DNA of 64,000 nt, taken from contig CANLQK010000003.1 in NCBI GenBank assembly GCA_947493255.1, positions 124,001-188,000 on the forward strand, in the 5' to 3' direction. Source of the DNA: an uncultured Paracoccaceae bacterium (lineage in GTDB: Bacteria > Pseudomonadota > Alphaproteobacteria > Rhodobacterales > Rhodobacteraceae). Below are positions 28,579-38,269 of this stretch, piece by piece. The position numbers and the translations under genes are program-made. The stretch's first letter is position 1. Each line of letters begins with the position of its first letter. The notes under the pieces were generated by a model. It was not told the origin of the DNA. It saw only the letters and a program-made list of their open reading frames with translations, and did no database searches.

Positions 28579-28859
28579 AAAAGAAGGCTGTCGATAGGTT
28601 GCGGCCAATAGTGGCTAAACTTCTTTGGGAGGAATGGGACCCAATCGGCGTCAATCACGGTATTAAATATGGATCCAAAGACGAAGACGCGTGGACCGAC
28701 GAATACGACCAATATGCGAAGAAAATAGTGACGATGCTGTTGGAAGGTGCTGACAGTCATAAGATGATGACCCACCTTGATCGCCTGTTTGACAGAGGCA
28801 ACAGCGGGGCGGACGCAAACAAAGAATTCGCCGACCGATTGATTGGTCTGGTGTCCTAA
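28575..28859 (+). CDS. small unknown protein embedded between ureB and ureC
   Basis: A 94-aa frame starts at TTG 28575, overlapping the ureB stop, and ends 16 bases before the ureC start. The sequence is helical and charged with a WDPIG motif ([14 protein letters not shown]) and [17 protein letters not shown]. That WDP-plus-helix pattern resembles small DUF1871-like proteins, though I cannot confirm it. There is no signal peptide. Composition is slightly AT-richer than its neighbours, consistent with later insertion. A role in urease is not established; co-translation with ureB makes the product co-expressed. Confidence 0.7.
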   Translation: MKKKAVDRLRPIVAKLLWEEWDPIGVNHGIKYGSKDEDAWTDEYDQYAKKIVTMLLEGADSHKMMTHLDRLFDRGNSGADANKEFADRLIGLVS

Positions 28860-28875
28860 GAAGGATATACGAAAA

Positions 28876-30585
28876 ATGGCAACAACGATTTCACGGCATG
28901 ACTATGCGGCAATGTTTGGACCGACCACGGGCGACAAGGTGCGTTTGGCTGACACTGATCTGATCATTGAGGTCGAAAAGGACCTGACCACCTACGGTGA
29001 AGAGGTCAAATTCGGCGGCGGTAAGGTGATCCGCGACGGGATGGGCCAATCGCAGGCAACCCGCGCTGAGGGGGCCGTTGATACGGTCATCACCAACGCG
29101 CTGATCGTGGATCACACTGGTATCTATAAAGCGGATGTAGGTCTGAAAGACGGGCTGATCCACAAAATCGGCAAAGCGGGTAACCCGGACACGCAAAGCG
29201 GTGTTGATATCATTGTTGGACCAGGCACCGAGGCGATTGCCGGCGAGGGGCGTATCCTGACGGCGGGCGGTATGGACAGCCACATTCACTTTATCTGCCC
29301 CCAACAAATGGAAGACAGCCTGCATTCCGGTGTGACCACCTGTTTCGGCGGCGGCACAGGCCCTGCGCACGGCACATTGGCGACGACCTGCACACCGGGC
29401 CCTTGGCATATTGGCCGGATGTTGCAGTCTTTTGACGGCATTCCGATGAATATCGGTTTAGCTGGTAAGGGCAACGCGTCCCAACCTGCTGCGCTGGAAG
29501 AAATGGTAAAGGCAGGCGCCTGTTCGCTGAAGCTGCACGAAGACTGGGGCACAACGCCGGGGGCGATTGATTGCTGTTTGTCCGTCGCCGATGACATGGA
29601 CGTTCAGGTGATGATCCACACCGACACGTTGAATGAATCCGGCTTTGTGGAAAACACCGTGGCGGCGATGAAAGGCCGCACGATCCACGCGTTCCACACC
29701 GAAGGGGCGGGCGGGGGCCATGCGCCGGATATCATCAAGATTTGCGGTGACGCGAATGTTTTGCCATCGTCGACCAACCCGACACGCCCGTTCACGGTCA
29801 ACACGTTGGAAGAACATCTGGACATGTTGATGGTCTGCCACCACCTCGACAAATCCATCCCCGAAGACGTGGCATTTGCCGAAAGCCGTATCCGCCGCGA
29901 AACCATTGCGGCCGAAGACATTTTGCATGACATGGGTGCGTTTTCGATCATCGCGTCTGACTCTCAGGCCATGGGGCGCATCGGCGAAGTGTTGATCCGC
30001 ACGTGGCAAACCGCCGACAAAATGAAAAAGCAACGTGGGCGTTTGGCGGATGAAACCGGCGACAACGATAACCTGCGCGTGCGCCGCTATATCGCGAAAT
30101 ACACGATCAACCCTGCGATTGCCCATGGCATTTCCAAACACATCGGGTCCATCGAAGAAGGCAAGCGTGCCGATCTGGTTCTGTGGGACACGGCGATGTT
30201 TGGTGTGAAACCTGAAATGGTTTTGATGGCAGGTACGATTGTTGTGGCCCAAATGGGCGACCCCAACGCATCAATCCCGACACCGCAACCGGTTTACACG
30301 CGGTCCATGTTTGGCGCGTTTGGTGGGGCCTTGGCCCAAACATCTGTCAGCTTTGTTTCTGGTGCGGCGCAGGACGCGGGATTGCGCGACAGTCTTGGGT
30401 TGGCCAAGCAAACGATCGCTGTGGAAAACACCCGCAACATCGGCAAGAAGGATTTGATCCTGAACGACGCCATGCCCAAGGTTGAAGTAAACCCAGAAAC
30501 CTACGAAGTGCGCGCAGATGGCGAATTGTTGACCTGCGAACCGGCAGAGGTGCTACCAATGGCGCAACGGTATTTTATGTTCTGA
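28876..30585 (+). CDS. ureC: urease alpha (catalytic) subunit
   Basis: All nickel-centre residues align with the Klebsiella enzyme at an offset of two: His136 and His138 (DSHIHFI), carbamylated Lys219 (SLKLHED), His248 (MIHTDT), His274 (AFHTEG), Asp362 (ASDSQAMG), plus flap residues Cys321 and His322 (VCHHLDK). Length 569 aa is normal. The start is ATG 28876 with AAGGA upstream, not the earlier in-frame codon inside the preceding gene. The complete site predicts an active urea amidohydrolase. Confidence 0.98.
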   Translation: MATTISRHDYAAMFGPTTGDKVRLADTDLIIEVEKDLTTYGEEVKFGGGKVIRDGMGQSQATRAEGAVDTVITNALIVDHTGIYKADVGLKDGLIHKIGKAGNPDTQSGVDIIVGPGTEAIAGEGRILTAGGMDSHIHFICPQQMEDSLHSGVTTCFGGGTGPAHGTLATTCTPGPWHIGRMLQSFDGIPMNIGLAGKGNASQPAALEEMVKAGACSLKLHEDWGTTPGAIDCCLSVADDMDVQVMIHTDTLNESGFVENTVAAMKGRTIHAFHTEGAGGGHAPDIIKICGDANVLPSSTNPTRPFTVNTLEEHLDMLMVCHHLDKSIPEDVAFAESRIRRETIAAEDILHDMGAFSIIASDSQAMGRIGEVLIRTWQTADKMKKQRGRLADETGDNDNLRVRRYIAKYTINPAIAHGISKHIGSIEEGKRADLVLWDTAMFGVKPEMVLMAGTIVVAQMGDPNASIPTPQPVYTRSMFGAFGGALAQTSVSFVSGAAQDAGLRDSLGLAKQTIAVENTRNIGKKDLILNDAMPKVEVNPETYEVRADGELLTCEPAEVLPMAQRYFMF

Positions 30586-30599
30586 TACGGAGCGTCTTT

Positions 30600-31202
30600 A
30601 TGACATCGAAACTCTCTCTTGCTGTCCTTGGCCTATCTGTCGTGCTTCCCGCGTCAGCGATTGCGCAGACCGGTTGCCCCACGCGTGCCATGCTAGAGGG
30701 GAACGGCATCCAGTTTCGGTCAAGTTTGGCGGACGTCGAAATCCACCGCCTTGCCGCGAATGGGACCATCGTGCAGGACATCGATTACTTCGGTGACAAA
30801 AGCCAGAACGTCCTTGGGTACGGTGTACATGTGCTGCAATTGGCGAACATCACGGATGGGCGGATCGACCAAGGTTCTATTTGGCGGTTTGCATTTGATG
30901 TCGATATTTCGGCGCTACCGGAACCGGTGCCCAACGGTACATGGTCCGCGCAGACCACGTCATATTACCAAGGCGATGCAACGCCCGAAAAGGTGACCCA
31001 TACATGGGGTGCCTTGCAGCAATATAGCATCGGGTCCTGCACCCTAAATGCCATACCCGTCAGCGTCAGCTATGACAGCAAAGACTACGACCACACTGAA
31101 GAAGCGGTGTATTTCCCTGATTTGGGTACTGCAATCCTGACCGCATATATCGATGCAGACGGGCGCGAAGATTATACCTACACCTCCATCCGCGCACGGT
31201 GA
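30600..31202 (+). CDS. unknown exported protein inside the urease operon
   Basis: A 200-aa protein with a clear Sec signal peptide (KLSLAVLGLSVVLPASAIAQ, cut near residue 23). The mature part is beta-rich with two cysteines, CPTRAML near the start and GSCTLNA near 142, which may form a disulfide. There are no recognisable domains. The start overlaps no gene but has ACGGAG a few bases upstream, and the stop overlaps the possible GTG of ureE. Its place between ureC and ureE means it is transcribed with urease, yet a periplasmic protein has no known role in urease maturation. Confidence 0.75.
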   Translation: MTSKLSLAVLGLSVVLPASAIAQTGCPTRAMLEGNGIQFRSSLADVEIHRLAANGTIVQDIDYFGDKSQNVLGYGVHVLQLANITDGRIDQGSIWRFAFDVDISALPEPVPNGTWSAQTTSYYQGDATPEKVTHTWGALQQYSIGSCTLNAIPVSVSYDSKDYDHTEEAVYFPDLGTAILTAYIDADGREDYTYTSIRAR

Positions 31203-31213
31203 AAGACCACACA

Positions 31214-31702
31214 ATGACCATCATGAATGCCCAATCTATCGCGCGCCACAGCCACGAAGACCCCATTGACCACCTAACCCTAAGCTATGAAGAAAGGTTT
31301 TTGCGCCGCAAGGTTCTGAAAACCGATGGCGGGCAGGATGTGTTGGTTGATCTGGAACACACCACATCCCTAAATCACGGTGATGCGTTTGTTCTGGCCG
31401 GCGGCGAACATATCGCCGTGGTCGCGGCAACCGAGCCGTTGATCGAAATAACGGCCAGTGATCTTACGCCAATCGCGTGGCATATCGGGAACCGGCACAC
31501 CCCTTGCCAGATTGAAACGGGTCGGTTGTTGATCCAACCGGATCACGTGATTGAGGCACTGATGGAAAAGCTTGGTGCGACCGTCACTCAAGTCACTGAA
31601 CCGTTTAATCCCGAAGGCGGGGCCTATGGCCATGGCCGCACGCATGGGCATGACCACGGTCATAGCCACGGGCTAGATACGGACCACGATCATGCCCATT
31701 GA
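31214..31702 (+). CDS. ureE: urease accessory protein UreE, nickel chaperone
   Basis: UreE delivers nickel to the urease assembly complex. The N-terminal domain has HLTLSYEERFLRRKVLKTDGG and the metal-binding domain has WHIGNRHTPCQIE. The C-terminus is a histidine-rich tail (GHGRTHGHDHGHSHG and DHDHAH), able to bind extra nickel. ATG 31214 is taken as start; GTG 31199 and ATG 31223 are alternatives. The end overlaps ureF by 11 bases, which supports coupled translation. Confidence 0.95.
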   Translation: MTIMNAQSIARHSHEDPIDHLTLSYEERFLRRKVLKTDGGQDVLVDLEHTTSLNHGDAFVLAGGEHIAVVAATEPLIEITASDLTPIAWHIGNRHTPCQIETGRLLIQPDHVIEALMEKLGATVTQVTEPFNPEGGAYGHGRTHGHDHGHSHGLDTDHDHAH

Positions 31703-32327
31703 TCCCGTCCTCACCTTGGCTCAATGGTTCTCGCCCGCCTTTCCGGTGGGCGCTTTCGCCTATTCGCATGGGCTGGAACAGGCCATTGCCGAGGGCGACG
31801 TGTCCGATCCGGCGGCGTTGCAGGCGTGGATCGAAGATGTGTTGCAATTCGGGGCAGGCCGCAGCGACGCGTTGTTTATTGCGGCTTCATTTGACGCCAC
31901 TGAACCTGAATTGGAAGGGATCGATGCACGTGCGCGGGCGTTCACGTCATCCAAAGAACGCCTTATGGAAACCGACCTGCTTGGGGCGGCATTCGGGCGT
32001 ATCGCGGCGTCTCTGTCTGGTGATGATGTTTCGAAATACACCTATCCGGTGGCCGTCGGGGCGGCGGCGCGCAGGGCGAATTTGCCTTTGGACTTAACGA
32101 TTTCCATGTACCTGCACGCCTTCACCAGCAGCCTTGTTTCTGTGGGCCAAAGGTTGATACCAATCGGGCAAACGGACGGGCAACAGATCATTCAAACGTT
32201 GGCACCGCTGTGCCAAGCCATCGCCGCACAAGGCGGCACGTTGGACGATCTATCCAGCACAGCCTTCGCCAGCGACATTGCGGCGATGCGCCATGAAACC
32301 CTAAACAGCCGAGTATTCAGAACATGA
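31692..32327 (+). CDS. ureF: urease accessory protein UreF
   Basis: UreF bridges UreD and UreG and controls the GTPase during nickel insertion. Family motifs are [22 protein letters not shown] at the N-terminus, [19 protein letters not shown] in the middle and [26 protein letters not shown] towards the C-terminus. The 211-aa all-helical protein is of usual length. It overlaps ureE at the front and ureG at the back. Confidence 0.95.
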   Translation: MPIDPVLTLAQWFSPAFPVGAFAYSHGLEQAIAEGDVSDPAALQAWIEDVLQFGAGRSDALFIAASFDATEPELEGIDARARAFTSSKERLMETDLLGAAFGRIAASLSGDDVSKYTYPVAVGAAARRANLPLDLTISMYLHAFTSSLVSVGQRLIPIGQTDGQQIIQTLAPLCQAIAAQGGTLDDLSSTAFASDIAAMRHETLNSRVFRT

Positions 32328-32935
32328 CCACAAACGGACCATTGCGGATTGGAATTGGCGGGCCAGTTGGGGCGGGGAAGACGACCCTAACCGCCAAATT
32401 GGCGGCCCATTGGAAAGACCAGTTTTCGGTCGGCGTGATCACCAATGACATCTACACGCAGGAAGATGCAGATGCCTTGGTGCGCATGCAGGTGTTGCCA
32501 TCGGACCGCATTATTGGCGTCGAAACAGGGGGCTGCCCACACACTGCGATCCGCGAAGACGCGTCGATCAATTTGGCGGCTGTAGCCGAAATGCGAGAAC
32601 GCCATCCCGATCTGGATGTGGTGCTGATTGAAAGCGGTGGCGACAACCTGTCAGCGACGTTTTCACCGGAACTGGCCGACATCACGCTTTATGTGATCGA
32701 CGTCGCTGCAGGCGAAGAAATTCCGCGCAAGGGTGGGCCAGCGATTACAAAGTCCGATGTATTGATCATCAACAAAAAAGACCTCGCCCCCCATGTGGGC
32801 GCCGACCTGTCGGTGATGGACCGCGACGCCACCAAAATGCGCGCTGGCCGCCCCTTCGTGTTCAGTGCACTGCGCCATGGGACAGGCGTCGACGAAATTG
32901 CCACGCTGGCACAAAAAATTGGCGGACTTGGTTAA
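32324..32935 (+). CDS. ureG: urease accessory protein UreG, GTPase
   Basis: UreG is the SIMIBI-class GTPase that drives nickel insertion into urease. The P-loop [18 protein letters not shown] lies near residue 10, the nickel-binding Cys-Pro-His in [17 protein letters not shown] near 68, and the base-recognition [13 protein letters not shown] near 147. Length 203 aa is typical. The ATG overlaps the ureF stop (ATGA). It is the last gene of the operon; no clear terminator follows in the 99 bases before the convergent gene. Confidence 0.97.
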   Translation: MTTNGPLRIGIGGPVGAGKTTLTAKLAAHWKDQFSVGVITNDIYTQEDADALVRMQVLPSDRIIGVETGGCPHTAIREDASINLAAVAEMRERHPDLDVVLIESGGDNLSATFSPELADITLYVIDVAAGEEIPRKGGPAITKSDVLIINKKDLAPHVGADLSVMDRDATKMRAGRPFVFSALRHGTGVDEIATLAQKIGGLG

Positions 32936-33034
32936 GGGACAGAGGCTGCGGTAAGGTCCGCTTTGTGGGACGAAACTGTCGTTTGCAGGAATGCTCGCTG
33001 AAACAAACAAAGGGCAACTTGGTTTTGCCTGACC

Positions 33035-33589
33035 TTACATATTTTTCGGACACTTTGCTTTCAGTTGCTTCAAAAACTGACCATCGAATCCTGCTCTTGA
33101 AACTTTGCTTGCCCCGATGGCCATCCCAAACGTGCCATCCCCCATGTGGCTCAAGAGGTCAAAAAAAAGCGCTGCTCGATCTTCAAACTCAGCTTCATCT
33201 CCAAGATCAGTGTCGGCAGTTAAGGAAAGTCTTTCCCGCGAATACGTTTCGCTAATTTTATCAAAAACAGGCTTCGACCAAGGCACCTCAGCTTGCCCTA
33301 CTCCAGAAAACACGATGTCCAATTCTGGGTTACGCGCTGCAAGATTCAGAATGGAATTATCGTATCTTCTGGTTTGATCGGATCGTTTTGAAAACGCGAT
33401 CATCTTACCATTGTAGTGAAATAGGTAAGTCTCTTCATCGGAATTGCATGGGACGATCACTATAAAAACATCGGGATCAGATGTCCTAATTGTTGGCGCC
33501 TTTAGGTCGAACCCATCACTCTTTAAGTCCATCCAATATTTTAGGCCAGAGGCCGTTTCATACACTTTGGCTTTTGATGAGGCCGCCAT
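33035..33589 (-). CDS. unknown protein with interrupted N-terminal anchor
   Basis: From ATG 33589 the frame gives 184 aa with no recognised domain (DLKSDGFDLKAPTIRTSDPD, TYLFHYNGKMIAFSKRSDQ). The same frame continues upstream to ATG 33688 through a hydrophobic stretch, MKELVAVCVFASLVTSWL, but is broken by TGA at 33632-33634 and then continues AFLQLNNNSKSKDQ into the listed start. This looks like a former signal or anchor lost to a nonsense change, leaving a possible cytosolic remnant. Base composition is AT-richer than the surrounding genes. It is either a recent pseudogene or translated from 33589 only. Confidence 0.5.
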   Translation of the reverse strand: MAASSKAKVYETASGLKYWMDLKSDGFDLKAPTIRTSDPDVFIVIVPCNSDEETYLFHYNGKMIAFSKRSDQTRRYDNSILNLAARNPELDIVFSGVGQAEVPWSKPVFDKISETYSRERLSLTADTDLGDEAEFEDRAALFFDLLSHMGDGTFGMAIGASKVSRAGFDGQFLKQLKAKCPKNM

Positions 33590-33781
33590 CTGATCTTTCG
33601 ATTTTGAATTGTTGTTCAGTTGCAGAAATGCTCAGAGCCATGAAGTCACAAGGCTTGCGAAAACACAAACAGCGACAAGCTCCTTCATCGAATTTAGCGC
33701 AAGATATTGATTGATATTGGTAGCTCGCAAGTGTTTTTGGGCTCATACCCGCCATTCGCTGCATCTGCTCCAAACCTTAAC

Positions 33782-33804
33782 AAACCCTACCGCGCGGTGG
33801 GTTT
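33782..33804. terminator. near-palindromic hairpin, possible end of tamAB transcript
   Basis: AAACCC-T-ACCGC pairs with GCGGT-GGGTTT leaving a one-base bulge, so the stem is about eleven base pairs. Read on the minus strand it is followed by TGTTAAGGTTTG, only moderately U-rich. It lies 190 bases beyond the tamB stop. The rest of 33690-33997 holds no gene that I can support. Confidence 0.35.
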
Positions 33805-33997
33805 ACGGTGCAATTCCAACACTCAGAGCAATACCAGACCCATACTCAACCCATACCGGTTCCATATCGTTGAAACCCCATGAAAATAGGTATTAACCTT
33901 CGATTCGCGTCACATTGCGATTGCCCGTGGACACATCGTTAACCTTTGATCGACAAAACCGCCCTCAGCCGCATCGTGGCACCGGCACGACCGCGAT

Positions 33998-36900
33998 CTA
34001 ATAATCTCGTTCAAAGAAGATCCCGACGCTGGTTTCGCCGTCGGTGGCCACTGTACCACGTGCGGTGAAATTGCGATCGATGTCGATGTTGATGCTGATT
34101 TCGGAATTGTCCGCTGTGCCTGCCGTTACTTCGGTATACACATTATCCGAGATGTATTTTCCGGCCCGCACGGCGACGTTTCCGTCTTCGTCTGTGATGA
34201 TATCTAGGTCGTCCAAGTCCAGATCCTGGCGGAAGCTGTTGATGACGCCGCCGTTGCCGTCGCCTGCCAATGTGGCAACCGCTGATGCCAATTGTACGGC
34301 CTGCAATGGCGAGATTGAGGACAGGTCACGACCGAACAAGAGTTGGGCCAATACCTCGTCTTGGGGTAGGGTTGGCGAGCTTTCGAAAGACACATCGATA
34401 TCATCGGCCGTGCCTTCAACGATAATGCTGACTTCGGTTCCGGTCGCCGTTTCTGTGGTTGCGACAAGCCGCAGGTATGGCGAAAAATCGCCCTGCAATT
34501 GGGCATACCCTTCGTCGAGTTCAAACCGCTGGCCCAATATGCTGAGCCGCCCACGTGCAAGGTCAAAACGCCCGATGGGGATGATGTTGTCGGTGGTGCC
34601 GGTGAGCTCCAGTTCGCCGCCCAATTCGGCATCCAAGCCCCGCCCGCGCACGAAGATTTGCGAAGGGGCGCGGATGGTGAGGTTGATTGGGTAGGCCGCG
34701 CCACCAGAGGAAGAGCTGCTGTCCTGCGCATCATCTGACGCGCCGACGCCTGCGCGGTTCAGGGTTTGAATGACATCGTTGCGGGCACCCAAATGTGTGA
34801 CATCGGGTAGGCTGCCCAATGCGCTGACGCCGGTTGATGGCACCTGCACTTCGACATCGCTGAGGTTGATCTGGCCCGAAATGGTAGCCCCGCCTGCAAG
34901 CGGGCCATCAACAGAAATCGTTCCGCTGGCAAGGGCGCGGTAGAGTTCGGGGTCACGCACCACAATGTTGGCCAACCCCACGCGCAGCGCCCCCGTATAT
35001 GGGGCGTTGAGGTTCACGGGGCCTGCGAGGGTCAAATTGCCGCCCGCCGCGCTTGCCCCACTAAGGTTGATGCGAACCGTTCCACCAGCCAATTGGAGGG
35101 TTCCATTCAGGTCTTCGATGGCCTGTTGAAACGTGGGTGCCGTAAGCCGAGCATTGCTGATTGTGACCGGGCCGCTGACCGAACTAAGGGCTGCGGAGCC
35201 GTTTATGGACAGATCGAACGTGGCTTGCCCGTTCACCTGTCGCGGGGAGATATAAAGGTTGGCCAAGGCCAAAGGCGCGTTGCCCGACAGGTCGATGCTA
35301 AGATCACCATCGTTGCCAACCCGCCCTTGCGCCCGTGCATTTGTGTTTGCGGGGCCTGCGGCTGTGGCTGAAACCTGCCAGCCTGCGCTATCCTGCAGGG
35401 CGTTCACATCTGCGGTGAGCGGGCCAGAGAAATCAGATACAAACAGCCCGATATCACGCAATCGAACGGACAATGTGGCCTGTGTGTCGGTGCCGGAAGA
35501 GGCGATGTTTCCGTTCGCTGTTAGGTTTGGAAACACGGCATCAAGGGCATCCAAGCGCAGGCGCCCGGTTTCTGACAGACCAACGTTTGCATCGATGCGC
35601 CCTAAGCCAGCCAAAATGGTATCTGCAATGTCGTTTCCAATACCGATATCGCGGGTTTGAACACTGACATCGGCGTCTAACGTGCCGGTGGGTGTTTCAT
35701 AGGTACCGGTTAGGTCAATAGACGCACCACCAGAGACAGGCTGCCCTATCAACGCGCGGTATGCGCCTAAGTTGTCGAGCGACGCGGTGCCTGTTGTCGT
35801 GATGGAATAGCCACCGTCGACCGGAGTCGCGACACCGTCGAAGGCTGCATTCGCCTGTGGTGCGCTTAAGGATGTGTCCAATGTGATGACGCCATTTGCA
35901 TCAGTTTGAACATCTGTTTCTAACGTGGCTGGCCCTGAAATTTGTGGGGCGATCAACCCTATGTCGGCCACGCGGGCAACCAAACGTCCGGTCGCCCCGT
36001 CGGCGGTGTAGGTGCCTTGCCCACTGGCGGAAATTGCGTCTCCCATTATGTCAAAACGGGTGATTTGTGTCGCGTCGGCGTCGTGGTCTAGCGATACCTC
36101 TAGCTCGGTACGGCCTGCCAACAATGGGTCAACCTGATCCAGCCCAATTTCCAAGTTGGTTCCGGCAACGGCAATGTCGGCGTCAACGGCACCGGTGGTG
36201 GTGCGGTAGGTGCCGTCAAAATCTACGACAGCAGCGCCAGCCAAATCTTGCCCCGTCAGGGCTGCGAATGCAGAAAGGTCGGGGGTGGACAGCACGCTGT
36301 TGGTGTTGACGTCATAGCCGCCATCAAGGGGTTGGGCCGTGCCGTTGATATCCAACCGAGATTGGGCTGCGGTCAACACGGTATCAAGGGTGATGTTACC
36401 TCTGGTGTCCGTTGCAACATCGCCGCGCACATTTGCTGGACCGGACAGATCTGGCACCACCAATCCAAGTTCGGTGAGCGCAGCATTGAATGTTGCCTCG
36501 ACCCCGTCTGAGGTGATTTCACCAGAGCCATCTGCCGTGACTGCCGTGCTGACAACGTTGATGTTGTGCAGCCGCGTTCCGGCTGTGTCGCGTTCTAAGC
36601 GTGCAATGATTTGCGCTTCGCCAGTCAGCAAGGTGTCGGCGGCGTCGATGCCGACCTTTAGGTCTGTTGTCACGGCATCTACGGTTACGTCAAAGACACC
36701 ATCAAAGGGGAAGGCGGTGCCATTGATTTCAACAATGCCATCACCCGCTAAATCCATCCCGCTGAGGGTTGCAAACCGGCTTAAGTCTTCGGTGGAAACT
36801 GTGAGTTCGGCGCGGGTATTAAACCGGTCTTCTGGCCCATCGATATACGCCCGTAATTTCGCATCAATTCCGGCCCCAAGCATCGTGAGTTGTTGCAGCA

Positions 36901-38269
36901 CAAATGGTTCGCCTTCGAGGCGGCCAAGGTTGAGCTGGCCTGTGATTTCAGAGCCAATGGTTTCGGTTAATGCGTCGTCGTCTAACAGGACACCGCGTGC
37001 GGCATAGGTCATGTCTGTTGAAAAACGCCCCCGCTCGTCGCCCCCACCAGGGACAATTATACCCCCACCAGACAAGGCCAGACCGTCAATCGTGATCCCG
37101 TCGCGGGCGAGATTGATAATGTCAAATGCGCCGGTCCATTCGTCGCCTTGGGTCTCGTCATATTGAACGCTAAGGGACATTGTGCTGACGTTTGTTTGTG
37201 CGCCGCCAATTGGCAACACAACAGGGGTGCCATCTGCTGACCCTAGCAGCCCTTCGATGTCGATTGCCGTGGGCCATTTCTGGCTGTCCAATGTGGCCGT
37301 GCCTGACAGTTGAATTTGTTGCGCTGCAATGTCCAAGTTTGACAGAACGAGACCACCATCGAAAAGCGCGGTGCCTTCGAGGGCCAATTTGGTGTCTGCA
37401 CCAAAGAACGGATCATAGGTTTCGTCCAGTAGCGGGCGTAAATCGCCGCTTAGGTCCAGATCGAAGGCTTGGTCCTGAGTGCCGGTCGGGCGAAACAGGC
37501 GCGCGGTTCCGGTCACACGGTCGCGGTTATCTGTTGCAAGGGCGATCTGTGCGGTGAAGTCATCAAGTGGGGCATCGCCGGACACGTCTAGGCGGACAGA
37601 GGGGCGATCAGGGAGGTCCAGCATGCGGGCCGCGATGCCATCTTCGCCTTCTTCAGCCAAAAGCGAAATGGCCAATAGGCGGCCTTCGTTTTCATAACTG
37701 GCTTCGACGTCGAATTGGCCTGATTTTTCGTCGATGCGTTCAAGCACAATATCGGTTGTTGCGCTGCCGTCATCTAACGTTAACGCACCGATGAAGCGCG
37801 CAGTGACGGGTTCACCAAGAAGGTCTTCGGTCAAGATGATTTCGTTGGCCGAGATTTCTTCGATATCGATCGCGACTGGTAGGTCGGGCAGGGCAAATGG
37901 TGTGGCCTCTGCGGTGGGTACTGTGGTGTCGTCTTCGGTTGCGATGGGAAGGCGGATCAGTTCGATGCGCTGGGCGCTAAGCTGTTCGATATCAACGCGG
38001 CCGCCCAACAGCGCGGACCTGTCCCAGTCAAAAACCAAGTCTTCAAGGCGCAGCCAGACGCCGTCGGGGTCGGCAATGGTGATTGAATCAGCTGTTGCCT
38101 GCGCGCTGAGTGCGCCTTCGAAATTCACCAAACGCACGGTCATCGCATCGTTTGAAACAGCGTCTTCGATCAGGCCGGTGATCCAGTCGCGGTCTTCGTC
38201 GCTGGCGGATTGCGCACCGGATGAGGTTGCAAGTGCAATGACTGCGCAAGAAAGTAAAAACCGTTTCAA
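33998..38269 (-). CDS. tamB: translocation and assembly module subunit TamB
   Basis: A 1423-aa periplasm-spanning beta-structured protein with an N-terminal signal or anchor (KRFLLSCAVIALATSSGAQS). The C-terminal domain (about 1080-1423) carries DUF490 features such as PIGRFDLARGRLSILGQRFELDEGYAQLQG and TLPQDEVLAQLLFGRD. TamB with TamA moves proteins or lipids to the outer membrane. Between about residues 430 and 950 a unit of roughly 170 aa is repeated, each copy containing xIGLxxPxxSGP. The start overlaps the end of tamA by four bases. Length is in the usual range. Confidence 0.93.
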   Translation of the reverse strand: MKRFLLSCAVIALATSSGAQSASDEDRDWITGLIEDAVSNDAMTVRLVNFEGALSAQATADSITIADPDGVWLRLEDLVFDWDRSALLGGRVDIEQLSAQRIELIRLPIATEDDTTVPTAEATPFALPDLPVAIDIEEISANEIILTEDLLGEPVTARFIGALTLDDGSATTDIVLERIDEKSGQFDVEASYENEGRLLAISLLAEEGEDGIAARMLDLPDRPSVRLDVSGDAPLDDFTAQIALATDNRDRVTGTARLFRPTGTQDQAFDLDLSGDLRPLLDETYDPFFGADTKLALEGTALFDGGLVLSNLDIAAQQIQLSGTATLDSQKWPTAIDIEGLLGSADGTPVVLPIGGAQTNVSTMSLSVQYDETQGDEWTGAFDIINLARDGITIDGLALSGGGIIVPGGGDERGRFSTDMTYAARGVLLDDDALTETIGSEITGQLNLGRLEGEPFVLQQLTMLGAGIDAKLRAYIDGPEDRFNTRAELTVSTEDLSRFATLSGMDLAGDGIVEINGTAFPFDGVFDVTVDAVTTDLKVGIDAADTLLTGEAQIIARLERDTAGTRLHNINVVSTAVTADGSGEITSDGVEATFNAALTELGLVVPDLSGPANVRGDVATDTRGNITLDTVLTAAQSRLDINGTAQPLDGGYDVNTNSVLSTPDLSAFAALTGQDLAGAAVVDFDGTYRTTTGAVDADIAVAGTNLEIGLDQVDPLLAGRTELEVSLDHDADATQITRFDIMGDAISASGQGTYTADGATGRLVARVADIGLIAPQISGPATLETDVQTDANGVITLDTSLSAPQANAAFDGVATPVDGGYSITTTGTASLDNLGAYRALIGQPVSGGASIDLTGTYETPTGTLDADVSVQTRDIGIGNDIADTILAGLGRIDANVGLSETGRLRLDALDAVFPNLTANGNIASSGTDTQATLSVRLRDIGLFVSDFSGPLTADVNALQDSAGWQVSATAAGPANTNARAQGRVGNDGDLSIDLSGNAPLALANLYISPRQVNGQATFDLSINGSAALSSVSGPVTISNARLTAPTFQQAIEDLNGTLQLAGGTVRINLSGASAAGGNLTLAGPVNLNAPYTGALRVGLANIVVRDPELYRALASGTISVDGPLAGGATISGQINLSDVEVQVPSTGVSALGSLPDVTHLGARNDVIQTLNRAGVGASDDAQDSSSSSGGAAYPINLTIRAPSQIFVRGRGLDAELGGELELTGTTDNIIPIGRFDLARGRLSILGQRFELDEGYAQLQGDFSPYLRLVATTETATGTEVSIIVEGTADDIDVSFESSPTLPQDEVLAQLLFGRDLSSISPLQAVQLASAVATLAGDGNGGVINSFRQDLDLDDLDIITDEDGNVAVRAGKYISDNVYTEVTAGTADNSEISINIDIDRNFTARGTVATDGETSVGIFFERDY

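Noticed and set aside
33892-33954. A 20-codon ATG frame before tamB's end, ending TAA
   Set aside because: No ribosome-binding site and no signal-like or conserved content.
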